DNA of 64,000 nucleotides. Source: Diphasiastrum complanatum. Lineage: Eukaryota > Streptophyta > Lycopodiopsida > Lycopodiales > Lycopodiaceae. The notes beneath the pieces were generated by a model, which was given only the letters and a program-made list of their open reading frames with translations, did no database searches and was not told the origin of the DNA. How positions within the stretch are numbered: position 1 is the first letter of the stretch; every line of letters begins with the position of its first letter. Made by a program: the position numbers and the translations under genes. This document shows, piece by piece, positions 23,615 through 34,280 of this stretch. The stretch spans positions 1 to 64,000 of the forward strand of contig MU831870.1 in the NCBI GenBank assembly GCA_029204225.1, in the 5' to 3' direction.

Positions 23615-24668
23615 AGCATAGTTTTTGCCAATAGAACTTTGATCCATCATAAGAATGATCTTCTTCCTAAAAATAGATCTCCTTTCAATGATCATGTAAT
23701 TCTCAAAATAGAAACAACCATAATTGATATAGAGAATAGTGTCCACTTGGGATGCTTCACTATTTCTTACATTAATTTTACATGTAAAAATGTGACTAGA
23801 ACATGAAGAATCAAATAGAATGTAAATGAAATGATTCCACCATGCTTCCAACTCTGAACTCTCTGAAAAAAATACAGCAAACAAACAATAAATCTGAGTG
23901 ATCAACTTTTGCTTGCATGTCTCCTCCTCCTTTGTCCTTTGTTGCCTTGTATCCACCATGATACTCCATGAATGAGCCTCCATCTTCATCTTGCCACAAG
24001 AAACCATCAAACCTTGGGAATCCATGAGTAGGTGAGTACATTAATGATGCCAATCCAGCACCACATGACTCCATAAACCAAGTAGTTTGCACTAGTCCAT
24101 CTTCAAGATCTACTTGACACAAGAAAATGACCATGAATTCACCAAAAATTGACACCAAGTAGCTCAACACTTGAGAACTTAGCCATGGATGAGTGACATA
24201 ATGAACCTCCAATAGCTTCATTTTCATCAGCAAAATCATCCAAGAATGCTAGTACAAATCCAACATCAAAACTATGCTCACCAATAGAGCTAGTTTTACC
24301 ATATCTTGACAATTTGCACACATCCACATGAAATTGCTCAAACATGAGATAGAACAAGTAAAGTAAACTTGAACAACACTTCCTTGCTGCTCCTTTGACC
24401 TTACTTGAGTCTTCAATATGCTGCAAAAATAGATCCATAACACCTTTTCCAATTACCTCTCCTTTGATGCTCTTGACTAGCTCCAAATTGCCAACTTCCC
24501 TTTTGACTAGTTGAAGCGCTTTGAGATCAACCTCTTGATCTTCAGCTTGACCATCAAAGTCATTGAACAAAATTTGTTTTCCAGATCCATTACTTGATTT
24601 TACAGCAAGATAACATCCATCCACTTGCATAGCTCCATGTACACAAGAAGATCCTCCAAAAGATGTTC
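23615..24668 (-). other. Unidentified 1.05-kb segment inside Copia B
   Basis: This block lies where a relative would have reverse transcriptase but shows none of its motifs. On the minus strand the part 24,139-24,668 stays open for about 170 codons in the frame of the adjacent Copia sequence, giving a mixed-composition peptide with pieces such as SGKQILFNDFDGQ, KSIKGEVIGKGVMDLFLQHI and CSSLLYLFYLMFEQF. I do not recognise the family. It could be a captured host fragment, other filler DNA, or chance. The rest of the block has no long frame. Confidence 0.55.
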
Positions 24669-25583
24669 CACTCTTCGTAAGAGATCGATACTCAAGATCC
24701 ATTGCTTGGATCCATTCCTCTTCTTTCCTTGCTTGATCTACACTTGTAGGATCATCCAAAGAGGTTAGGAAAGCAACATAATTTCCAGAAACTACTTGCT
24801 TACCCTTTTGATCATATGTGAGTCTTGAAGGTACTTGTCTTTCTCTTGATGTTCTCCTTGGCTTTTGACTTGATGAAGGTCCATCATCACCACCATCCAA
24901 AGTAGGATCCTTCTCATCAACATCAAGAATGTTAGATCCATCTACTTTACCATCAATCATGCTTGAAGACACCTTTGGAATGTTTTCCTCATCAAAAATG
25001 ACATCTCTACCAACAATCACTTTGTTAGTAGAAGGAATGTAAACCTTGTAGGCTTTACTCACCTCACTATATCCAACAAAAATACCTCTTCTTGAAGATG
25101 GACCCTCCTTGGTCCTATCATCAAGAGTAATGTTGACATAGCATGTGCATCCAAAGGTTCTTAGAAAGTTGACACTCGGCCTCCTCTTGAATAGCATCTC
25201 AAAAGGTGTCCTTCCATCCAAAATAGCACTCGGCCACCTGCACAAGAAATTGGCACACAACAAAGCTTGATCCCAAAATGGTTTGTCAAGATTAGCACTT
25301 AACCTCATAGCTTTAGCACTTTCACATAAAGTTCTATTCTTCCTTTCAGCCACTCCATTTTGTTGTGGGGTCCTTGATGTTGTATACTCCCTCTTGATCC
25401 CATGCTCATCACAAAAGGCCTTGAACTTGTTAGATATGTACTCACCGCCATTGTCACCTCTCAAGCACTTGATCTTTGTGGAGAATTGGTTCTCCCTTGC
25501 ATTCTTGAGCTTGAAAAGACATCATACACTTCATCCTTGCTCTTTAGTAGATAGATCCAACAAAATCTACTAAAATCATCACT
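24669..25583 (-). other. Copia B integrase core part
   Basis: The minus-strand translation contains DDFSRFCWIYLLKSKDE, RGDNGGEYISNKF, QQNGVAERKNRTLCE and the downstream GYSEVSKAYKVYIPS block, all collinear with Copia C. This is the catalytic integrase core with its second Asp and the Glu. It ends on one side at the CpG-rich insert and on the other at the unidentified segment. Part of a broken element. Confidence 0.87.
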
Positions 25584-25680
25584 TCTGAAACCCACTCTTT
25601 TCTAGTCTTGTTGTGTTTGTGTGTGGGGAGATTTTTGGTGTGTCTATGCTTGCTGCCTTCTTCATACCCCACACCTCATC

Positions 25681-25959
25681 ATGACAGCGCTCTCATTGCC
25701 ACCCTTCTTTAGTAGCATTGCTCTCACTGAACAGTGCAGATCCACATTGCCTGGTTTGACAGCTTCCCTGACACCCAGCTTCAGTGGAAGTGATGGTTTG
25801 AGGAGGAAAATTAGCTTGGAGACACAGCAGCTGGCTGCACCGTCTGTGGCCAGGCCTCTGTCTTATTATCGATGCTCTCGTGGCTGCCCAGCGGCTGTGG
25901 CTGCTGTTGCAGCTGTTGCATCAGGTAGCAGTGGTGCCATTGAGATAGTATTGTCATCC
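25681..25959 (+). pseudogene. Transit-peptide-like open frame, possible captured host exon
   Basis: From the ATG at 25,681 about 90 codons read as a Ser/Thr/Leu/Ala-rich, mostly basic peptide beginning MTALSLPPFFSSIALTEQ, with few acidic residues and an Ala/Val-rich end (PAAVAAVAAVASG). This composition is typical of plastid or mitochondrial targeting peptides. A GGTAGC splice-donor-like site follows at the VASG codons (about 25,924). The frame then runs into the GC repeats and loses protein-like character. I infer a 5' exon piece of a nuclear gene for an organelle protein, family unknown. It could also be chance. Confidence 0.35.
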
Positions 25960-26009
25960 ATTTCGCCCGTGCGCGCGAGCCAGACCCCAGCGCCCCCCGC
26001 GCGCTGCCG

Positions 26010-26290
26010 GCGCTGGACCCCTCGCGCTCGCGTGCTGCCTGCGCTGGACCCCCGGCGCGCGCGCGCTGCCGGCGCTGGACCCCTCGCGCTCGTGCGCTGC
26101 CTGCGCTGGACCCCTGGCGCAGCACGTCCAGGCGCGCGCTCGCGCTGCCGGCGCTGGACCCCTCGCGCTCGTGCGCTGCCTGCGCTGGACCCCTGGCGCA
26201 GCAGCACGGCCAGGCGCGCGCGCGCGCCGCCGGCGCTGGACCCCTGGCGCAGCAGCACGGCCAGGCGCGCGCGCGCGCTGCTCCCTGGCG
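26010..26290 (+). repeat. GC-rich tandem repeats, about 31-bp spacing
   Basis: The core GCGCTGGACCCC (last base sometimes cut) occurs seven times, starting near 26,010, 26,041, 26,072, 26,103, 26,151, 26,182 and 26,233. Five of the six gaps are 31 or about 50 bases, the longer ones holding an extra GCAGCACG(G)CCAGG segment and CG dinucleotide runs. The pattern looks like subrepeats of a spacer region. Confidence 0.75.
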
Positions 26291-27218
26291 CGCGCGCGCT
26301 GCCTTGGGCCAAAATTTTTCTAAGTAAGAAAAGGCGTGCTTTACCAGATTTGAGTGTTGCGTTGCCGTGAGGGGGCGCGCCGAATCCCAGCAAAACTATA
26401 GGGAGGCAGCAGGTGCTTGGCCTGGCGCCCCTGGTCCGCCGAACAGCAAGGAGACGATGCACCATCTGCCCTCTCACGAGAGGACCGGTCGTGCGTCCCT
26501 CGACATCTTGCCCAGTACGCGATGAGTGAACATGGCTGATCGGCTGGAAAGGAGCGCCACGTCCTAACCAACGCGGATCGCACTTCCCCGGCCCTCGGCA
26601 TCTCATTGACGAAAACGGTTGGACGACTTTCTCCTGCCGGGACCATCGTGGAGGTTGTGCCGGAACGCAATGCGAAGTTGGCTGATACAAGAATGTTGGG
26701 AGGTTTCGACGAAGCCTTGGTTGCGGAAGCGGGCACGCTGCGTGCGTCCCGTGACTGTCCTCGGTGAATGTCGGGGCCTCGCCTTCGGACACGTTTCGGG
26801 ACCCCTTTGCGCTGGCGCCGATGGCGCCGGATGCAAGGCTCGGGTCCCGTTTCTGACTCCGTGAGGGCACCGGATCGGAATAGTCGGAGCGTGAGCGCCG
26901 CTCCCTGGCGCGGCATGGGCCGCCCAGGCGCAGCGCCATCGCGGCAGGTGATGGCCGACGGCGTGCTAGCGCTGGAACCAGCGCATGCCCGCCCCGCCAT
27001 CCCTCGCCAAATGGTTTTGAGCACCACGTTCCCGCTCGGGAACATCGAGCTGAGACCCTCTCCCGCGGGTGAAGCCCATGGCATATCGGGAAAAGTTGGG
27101 AGATCAGCGAATGTCCTTCGGGACTCGCATCCGCGCTCCTATGGCCGCTACTTCAGCTTTCGGGCTGATGTCAGCTGTGCTAGAAGGAGCGCTCCTCGGG
27201 CCCCGCTCCCTTGGCTTT

Positions 27219-28749
27219 GTCTAATTGTAGTAAATCCATGAATATCTGAATGTACAAGTTGAAAAGGCTTTGTAGATCTAGAAATAGATCTAGTATAAGG
27301 TAGTCTATGTGACTTAGACAAAGAACAAGACTCACAAACATGTTTGTCATTACTTAAGGAACTTGGAAGACCAATCACAACCTTCTTCCTTGCCATTACC
27401 TCCAATGATTTGAAGTTGAGGTGTCCCATCCTTTTGTGCCAAACCTCTTGAATAGAAATTTGCTCCCTTGCAACACATCCAACTTGGTTAGCAATAACAC
27501 AAGCATCAAGTTTGAACAACTTCCCTTGCCTTTTACCTTTTCCAATCAAGACATCCTTCCTTTTGATCAAACAAGCATCTCCATCAAACTCCACCTTGAG
27601 GCCCTTACTTAGCATTTGACTCACACTAAGCAAATTCTTGGTAATAGATGGAATAAACAAGACATCCTCCAAACGAACATTCCTATTTGTAGAGAGAGAA
27701 ATAGGTTTTGTGCCAATCCCTTTGATTGCACACTCACCATCATTGGTCGTGTAGATCACCCTCTTGTCATCTCCATATGCCAACAAAGAAGTGAAGTACT
27801 CTTTGTGAAAGGTCATGTGTGAAGTTGCTCCACTATCAATCCACCAAGGATCTAGATCTCCATCATTAGCAAGCATACATGAAGACATCACAAAAGCATC
27901 ATCATTTGCATCTTGCACATCCAAATCATCCTCATCAAGAGTAAGATTACCTTGCTTGTCTCCTTGATCTCTCTTCTTCTTGTAGCACTCACTTGCAAAG
28001 TGTCCTTTGATGCCACAATAGAAGCACTTGAGCTTTGATCTATCCTTCTTTTTGCCACTTGAAGAAGCATCCACTTGATCTTGCCCTTTAGACCACTTGC
28101 TTTTGGTTTTGCCCTTGAATTTGCCCTTTGTGAACATAGCATCCTCTTGAAGTGTCGATGTAGATCCACCTCTTGCTTGAAGCCTATATTCCTCATTGAT
28201 CAAGATCTCTTGAAGATTCATCAAACTTGGCAAAGTCTTTTGAATAGCAATACTTTGAACAATGTTAGCATGAGCATCCAACAAGCCATTAAGAATCACT
28301 TGAATAAGTTCTCCTTCCTTAATGCTTTCATCTATGCAAGCTAACTCATCATTCAATGCTTTCATTCTCAACACAAAAGTACTTGGACTTTCTTCATTCT
28401 TTTGCAAACAAGAAAAGATTTGCCTTCTTAGAGTCAACACTCTAGAAGTAGACTTGGATTCATAAAGCTTCTTCAATGAATTCCAAGCTTCCAAAGATGA
28501 TGTGCACTTACCAACTTCCTTGAGAAGTTCATTGGTAACATTCATCTTTATCATGTGTAGAGCCTTCTTGGCCCTCTTGTCATACCTCAATTGATCTTTT
28601 TGTGTTGCTGGTCTCTCCTCCAAACCTACAACAATATCCAAAACATCATTCATCTCAAGAAGTGACTCCATCCTCACTTTCCATAATGAATAGTTACTTG
28701 AGGTAAGCGTATCATTGGCTTCCAACATGACTCCAATTGAGGTTGCCAT
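27219..28749 (-). other. Copia B gag, protease and integrase start
   Basis: An open stretch of about 510 codons on the minus strand from MATSIGVMLE. It shows the gag region with WKVRMESLLEMND, a CCHC knuckle CFYCGIKGHFASEC (near residue 240), the protease DSGATSHMT (near 305), and the integrase zinc region (HKRMGHLNF to CESCSLS), then VHSDIHGFTT. It is collinear with Copia C. Beyond about 27,219 the frame enters the CpG-rich insert. Part of a broken element. Confidence 0.88.
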
Positions 28750-29337
28750 GTAGCAATGACCTGATCTTCTCTTTCAATCTGTTTCAATGCACAAAGCACT
28801 CCTTTGAACAACAACAAATGCTTTCAAAAGAAATCACCAAGATTTGAAACTATCTCACAAATTCTCTTCTAGCACTTATCCAAGTAAATCAACACATAGA
28901 ATCATGGAATCTTGATCAACCTATGATCTATCCTCAATCTAATGACTTTTGCCAGTTCCTAAGATTGAAACACACTCAAATGAAGTCCAGCAACCTCACT
29001 ATCTAGAGATCCAATCAAAATTATGGTTTTGACAAAATCACAAAAAATTGACTATTCCAAATCTACATGCAAATGCTGAAAATTTGATATGCAATCTATA
29101 AGCCACCACTTAGGCTGAACCAATGATCCCAAAATCGGCCAAATCCAGCATGTGAATTCAAAAATCAGAATTGAACAAGTATATTGACCTATTTAGTGTT
29201 TTGATCTACAAAAGATCCAATCTACAAAAGCAAAAAATCCGATTTTGGTGTAGAATCCTCTCTAGCATGCTCTAGACTTGATATCTTCACCAAATCATTG
29301 ATAGATCTGATTTCCTCCTTCATAACCTGAAACACAA
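28750..29337 (-). other. Copia B 5' leader
   Basis: About 590 bases between PBS and gag start without a reading frame. Nothing specific can be assigned. Confidence 0.65.
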
Positions 29338-29349
29338 GCTCTAATACCA
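29338..29349 (-). other. Copia B primer binding site
   Basis: The minus strand reads TGGTATTAGAGC right after the 5' LTR, one base different from the TGGTATCAGAGC of Copia A and C. Confidence 0.85.
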
Positions 29350-29999
29350 TGTGAAAGATTTCAGATCCTTAAGATCCAATCTACTTGAATGATCTTTGGT
29401 TAGATAGAGAAATACACTACCAATTTCACCAATGTAGAAAAATCAGCATCTACACACAATTTGAGATGCAAACACTAATAGAACCTGATCAAACTTGAAT
29501 GAAATGATTATGTACTGTTGCTGTCCGTACAAAATCAGCAATCTACTGTATTTCACACGTGTGGATCCAAAAATAACAAATATAGATCATTCTACACATA
29601 GAATTGCAAGCAATCACCAAGATAGTGCACCAATGGATAGTAGAACCCAAGAGAACCATGTATAAGCATGAAATGAGATAGAGAAGAGAGAAGATGACTC
29701 TCTCCACGAGTTACATCCTTTTATAACAGGTCCAAACCCTATTTGGCCACTTGGCTTTCCCACCAAAATGCTAACCCTACCAATTTTGGGTCTAGATTCA
29801 ATGTACCCAACTTATTCAAATTGAATCTACTCAAACTCACATTCTATCTTTCCCACACTTTCAAAAAGTGTTTATTCAAATGAAATTTAGACTAATGAAC
29901 TTTGAAAAGTCAACCTCTAAGTCTAAAACAAGTTTTGGCCTCAATATGCCAAATATGAAAATATTGCAAAATGTGATGAAACTAGTTGAATCTTTCACA
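29350..29999 (-). repeat. Copia B 5' LTR
   Basis: 650 bp, about 98.2 percent identical to the 3' LTR. A canonical minus-strand TATAAAAGG is at 29,717-29,725 and the palindromic CACACGTGTG at 29,554-29,563, downstream of the TATA in transcription sense. Confidence 0.92.
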
Positions 30000-30004
30000 C
30001 ATAC

Positions 30005-30200
30005 GAGGAGGTGGCGGTGGTAGAAGCCAAAACTGTTACTGGTGTGGTGGTGGTGGTGCAGCGTCTAGTAGCAGGTGGGGATGAGGAGGAGGGGGCAGCG
30101 TCATGCATTCTTTTGGAGGAGGGGGCAATGCCACGTATTCTTTTACTGGTCGTCGTGTCAGTGATTGCAGGTTGGGCAAACGTGGATGCGGTGAATGGAG
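30005..30200 (-). other. Pro-rich continuation of G2 sequence beside Copia B
   Basis: The minus strand encodes Pro/Leu-rich runs (PPPPKEYMTLPPPP and similar), matching in character the Ser/Thr/Pro-rich sequence on the other side of Copia B. Copia B therefore landed in a low-complexity part of G2. Confidence 0.5.
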
Positions 30201-32740
30201 GATAAAGGTGATAGGCTTACTTTAGGTTCGGCACCATCGACTAATGGGATGGTGTGTTGTACTACTTTGGTTCGTTAGGTCAGACAGTTCATCGACAGTA
30301 AGTTGTTCTCCCACATAAACCAATTTTTCATCCTCTCCTGGATCGGCTAGATCTAAGGGTTGGCCTTCGCAGGACTTTCATACGAACAAGGTTTGTCGTG
30401 TAGATCATTCAAAAAGGGTTCTCGCTGCGCTTGGGGTAAAGCCATGATCACATCAGTGTAATCACGAAAGTATGTTGGCACATCATGTAATGGCTCAACT
30501 GACGACGCTTGATCTTGTCTATACTCCTCGGGTGTTTCTATCGTCTTTTTCTTTTGGGACATAGTTGCATTCAAATGTGTTTGAATGCTGATTCAAACGC
30601 GTTTGAAATGTGTTTCAAACGTGGGCATTTTGCATCTGAAATTTTTTTGGGGCTAGGGGGGTCCAAATGGCCAATGGACCATGTCTAGGGCCCATCTACC
30701 TAAAAAACTACCTACCACAAGGCTGAGACAGCTCAAGCAGCCCTCATAACTTCGTCACTAACTGCAGCTCCATCGTGGACATGAAGTGCGTTTCTTGTCA
30801 TTTATAGAATCTCGCTCTCTTCTCTCCGTATTTTGCCAAGATTTCTATATATTCAACCACTTTAATGTTATGTTTAAGGTTCCAACACTTAAATTAGCAC
30901 TAGTTGCTTAAGTCAGAAAAAAAGATAGGGTTTTGTTTGAAACGTTTGAAACTTTCTTTCAAACGTTTCAAACGCATTTCAAACGTGGACATTTGATACG
31001 TTTGAATCATTTGAATGCAACTATGTTTTGGGATAGTTGGTTGGACCACATTGAGGCTACCTTTGGTGCCTTAGGCAAAGAGTCCGGTGGTTGGATCTTT
31101 GTGTTCATGAGCTATGCACGATCACAACCATCTCAACGTTTCCTTTCAGATTGACTGGTATCTTATTGGTTGGCTTCTTTGCTGCTACCATATTGACAGG
31201 TTAAGGGTAAGAGCAAGCCGGTGGTGGTGTGTGAATCGTTGTCACTTCAATGGGATCACACTTAGTGGAATCCACACGAGTCAGAGCCTCATCTAGGGGA
31301 TTGTCCCAATGGTTTAATTTGATCTTGAATCGATACGTATTCGTGGGATGTGGCTCCTTGAGGATCTTGGCCAATGGTAGAGCCTTAGGAACATTTTTGG
31401 CATTACCTTCACTGCATACCGATGTGGATCGAAATACAATAATGCATGTTCGTCGGTGTATTCCACATCATCTTCTAGAGTGATTAAAGAGCACCATGGG
31501 AGGAGCTCTTCTTCATAGGTTTCCGGCGTTGGTTCTAAAGGTAGCTATGAGAGTTCGACCATGTTAACCCCGATTTTGATCTCATCATCAAGAGTTACAG
31601 GTTTTCGCCTTGCAGGCTTCCCAGGTCCGTTTCACGGAGTAGGATCCTTTCACAGAACTCATGCAATCAACCATAGCTAAAGCTTCAATCCAATTGATGA
31701 TATCCGTGTCAAAGTCTTGATGGACTCCCAACGGTTTGCGGCATTTATTTTTATCAGAATTGACTGTGTGGTCGATGGTGGAAGAAGTTGCTTTCCTCTA
31801 GTGGGCTAGTAGGCTTGATCATCCAAGTATTGGATTGATCCTCACAACTCAATCTTGATTCTCAAAAGTACTTCAGTCTGTACCCCAATCACGGCGTACT
31901 TTGGCCATGGTCGTCCCAACAGGAGTCGGTACGATGACGGGGCTTTTGGAAACTCCAACACAGTGAAGTTCACTATAAAGCGAAGATTAGCGACCTTCAC
32001 ATGCACGTTCTTCAATATCCCCATGGGTTCGACGCAACTTTGATCGGCAAGTTTTATAGTAGAATTCGTTGGCTTTAACACACTCAGCCCCCATTCTTGA
32101 TATACATGGGAGGATTCTTGTGCTATATAGGCAAGGTGACGTTACTTTTCTCATTTTCCCAAGTGGCACCTATTGCCAACAAACTGGTCATCATCACTGT
32201 CTCCACTCACAAAGGATTCTTTGGGTGCATCCTTAGCTCCTAACCACGTGGTCAAGGCTTGACGTAAGGGTTTAAAGTTTTTCAGCACATCGCCTAAGGG
32301 GATGGTGATTTGCCTGGATAATAGTGCAGTTAACGCTTCCGTTCCACTCCGTTCTGGTTCTAAGGATGTAAATGGTTCTTCATTGAATTCTTGAAGAACA
32401 ACTCCTTCAAAGTTTGGTGGTGACGCAGGTGCATGCACAGCTTGGTTCAAAGGTTCGGTTGAGTCCATAGGTTTTATTTGGCGATTGAGGTCACCGATGG
32501 GAACTTTGGCTTGTTCCCCTTGAATCCATTGTCGAGCCTTGAGGTATTGCTTCTTCTCCTTTTGTGGATTCGGCTCCAGGTCCAGTAGATTGAGTGTAGT
32601 GACTTATTGTATTGGGTTGCGTATGCTCCTCGTCCAGTACTCTTTTTACGACTGTGGGTTCCTTTAGTCGTTGGGCGACATAGAGAGGGGCTTCTAGTTT
32701 GGTCGATTTAATCTCCTTATCTCGTATAATCGTCGCTAAA
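30201..32740 (-). other. Second gag-protease module within G2
   Basis: On the minus strand the blocks run parallel to the main G2 module: a pre-protease segment with SGTEALTALLSRQITIPLGD (about 32,330-32,260), a retropepsin-like segment with KLADQSCVEPMG and SYRLLLGRPWP (about 32,060-31,890), and a linker ending PQAQREPFLNDL then DLADPGEDEKLVYVGEQL (30,450-30,280). The equivalents in the main module are SCTEMLTSLLASRVSLPLGE, KLVDQSCVIPKG and NLAEPGEEENIVHVGVQL. It is more decayed and shows no RT. It is broken, with many interruptions. It is either a relative fused with G2 or an older insertion. Confidence 0.7.
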
Positions 32741-33170
32741 TTGACAGGTGCAGAGAGCTTTGATGCTATCAAAACAGCCTTAGCTACAACACCAGTTTTA
32801 AAAATCGTCGACCCCAATCAGTCATTTGTGGTCGAAACAGATGCTAGCGACTTTGCAGTAGGTTCTGTATTAACTCAGGGTGGACGACCAGTTGCATTCG
32901 AGAGTAAAAAACTCGAGCCAGCTCAGACTAGGTACAGTGCCTATGAAAAGGAACTCTTTTCTATAGTCCATGCCCTTAAGACTTGGAGGCATTATTTGTA
33001 TGGTGCCAACTTTGAGGTCCTAACAGACCATGAGAGTCTCAGATACCTTTGCAATCAACTTGAGCTTCGAGGTCGGAAAGCTCGGTGGGCAGAGTTGATG
33101 CAAGATTTTGATATGTCTATCAGATATAGACGGGGGAATTCAATACAGTAGCATATGCCTTGAGCAAAAT
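32741..33170 (+). mobile_element. Chromovirus-like Gypsy RNase H fragment
   Basis: Plus-strand translation gives a well preserved RNase H: VVETDASDFAVGSVLTQGG, SAYEKELFSIVHALKTWRHYL, FEVLTDHESLRYL and ARWAELMQDFDMSI. This wording is typical of chromodomain Gypsy elements and differs from the G2 RNase H at about 36,000-36,361. It lies antisense inside G2, with no LTRs visible. Sequence to about 33,800 may belong to the same fragment, but I cannot recognise integrase there. Broken fragment. Confidence 0.8.
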
Positions 33171-34280
33171 GCCTATGATAAACGAGCTGAGTTTTACTCA
33201 GATTTGTAATGAGTTACTCGAGTCCTTGAGAGGGAAGTGCTAGCATGATGCATTCTTCTCTACTATCTGGAACTCAGTCCAGAGCAGACAGTTACAGACT
33301 CCAGAACCAATTCCCGGGGCTGGTGCCAGTTCATCCAAGAATACGGCAGCTTCCGTTGAGGATGACGATGAGTCCGAGTATACAGGGGGCCTGCTGGATA
33401 CATTCTCGGGAGTTTGGCTTTAGAGATTGTTAGTTCGCGGATGAGAAAGGTATGCCAGTCGTATGGCACAATCGTGGGACCAGGGAATCCCAAAAAGGAC
33501 TCCACAATCTGACTCAGCAGCGTGGACTAGATTTTATCCTTGCGAAATGTTGAAATAACCAGAAAGTTGTTCAACAGATGCGTAGTCGTCTGAATGACTG
33601 GTTCCGTGATAGCCTCTATCAGGTACCCGTTATTAGTTTGGATCGGAATTTCTGGTGCAATCTGGGTGACGAAAGGTTTTATCAGGGCTTTTGCATGATG
33701 ATGAGAGATGGGCTGGCGGTCACCGAACATAATGCCGACAGTGACCATCGAGTTCGCATTAATCCATACGTTGTATGTGTGGTACCCTGGTACAGGAAGT
33801 GAAAACGCGACTTCAAAGTGTCCCAGGTGGCCTAAGCATGGGCAAGGCCCATGTTGATGTCAGAGCTAAAAAGCGCCAGGTAGAACTCTATTGCTTCAAG
33901 AAGTGGGCCAACAATCTGAAGCCACATGTTAGCAGTGATAGTTAAAGTTGGTTATAAAGAAGGAGTGAGAAAAAGTAAGAAAAAACGGTGAACATGGTAA
34001 AAAGTGATGGGAAAAGGACAAATAGTGAGAAAACTAGAACTGGATGGTAGTAACAGTGGTTCACAGCATAGATCTGGGATCAAAGTATGCAGATGATGGC
34101 TTGTATGAAGTTTGGTTGCATTTGGAGAACTTGAAAATTTTGGTCAAAATTTGAATAGAGCTTTGCTAGGAAAGGTGACAAATGACTCGAATTTAGCCCT
34201 TATATATTTAGAGTGCGTATTAGGTGAAATCCACTTTCCCTTGTTCAGTTTCACCCAAATTTTGGTAGAGACCTTCTTCA
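33171..34280. other. No supported gene inside G2
   Basis: About 1.1 kb with short chance frames on both strands. The left half may be more of the chromovirus fragment and the right half AT-rich leader sequence of the second G2 module. Nothing more can be said. Confidence 0.4.

Larger units (their letters stand above)
25584..27218. other. Composite CpG-rich insert within Copia B integrase
   Basis: About 1.63 kb of DNA unlike anything else in the window. The first 370 bases have ordinary composition and hold a transit-peptide-like frame. From about 25,965 to 27,210 it is strongly GC- and CpG-rich, with 31-bp-spaced subrepeats and then unique sequence. Copia homology stops at TTTGTCTAATTG on the right and resumes at AAATCATCAC on the left. 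I see no terminal inverted repeats and no clear target duplication, so break-repair filler is likelier than transposition. Composition recalls an rDNA spacer or external transcribed spacer, but I recognise no rRNA sequence. Long frames on both strands in the GC part are probably artefacts of few stop codons. Confidence 0.7.
22394..29999 (-). mobile_element. Copia B, broken, carries two blocks of unrelated DNA
   Basis: Minus-strand Copia element of 7,606 bp with 650-bp LTRs, a PBS and a polypurine tract. Recognisable parts are gag, protease and integrase start (27,219-28,749), the integrase core (24,669-25,583) and RNase H (23,044-23,614). Between these lie two long blocks that do not resemble Copia: 25,584-27,218 and 23,615-24,668. 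No reverse transcriptase is recognised. LTRs differ at about 12 of 650 sites (1.8 percent), so the foreign blocks arrived either with this copy or since. The element is a relative of Copia C and is broken. Confidence 0.88.

Noticed and set aside
25960-27215. rRNA gene or spacer
   Set aside because: I recognise no 18S, 5.8S, 25S or 5S sequence. The spacer idea rests on composition and subrepeats only, so it is kept as a hypothesis and not annotated as rDNA.
25960-27215. Bacterial or organellar DNA
   Set aside because: High GC would allow bacterial origin, but no coding pattern fits and chloroplast or mitochondrial DNA would not be this GC-rich. The Copia flanks argue for a nuclear location.
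25811-27241. Several long open frames (up to 357 codons) on both strands of the GC-rich block
   Set aside because: They overlap in many frames, are made of Arg/Ala/Pro-rich or repeat-derived sequence and follow from the scarcity of AT-rich stop codons. No domain is visible.
30933-31000. AAACGTTTGAAAC-type repeats as a regulatory array
   Set aside because: The words recur at 30,570-30,620 and 30,930-31,010 in both orientations, flanking a stretch of old Gypsy sequence. Too degenerate and local to assign as an element or a binding array.
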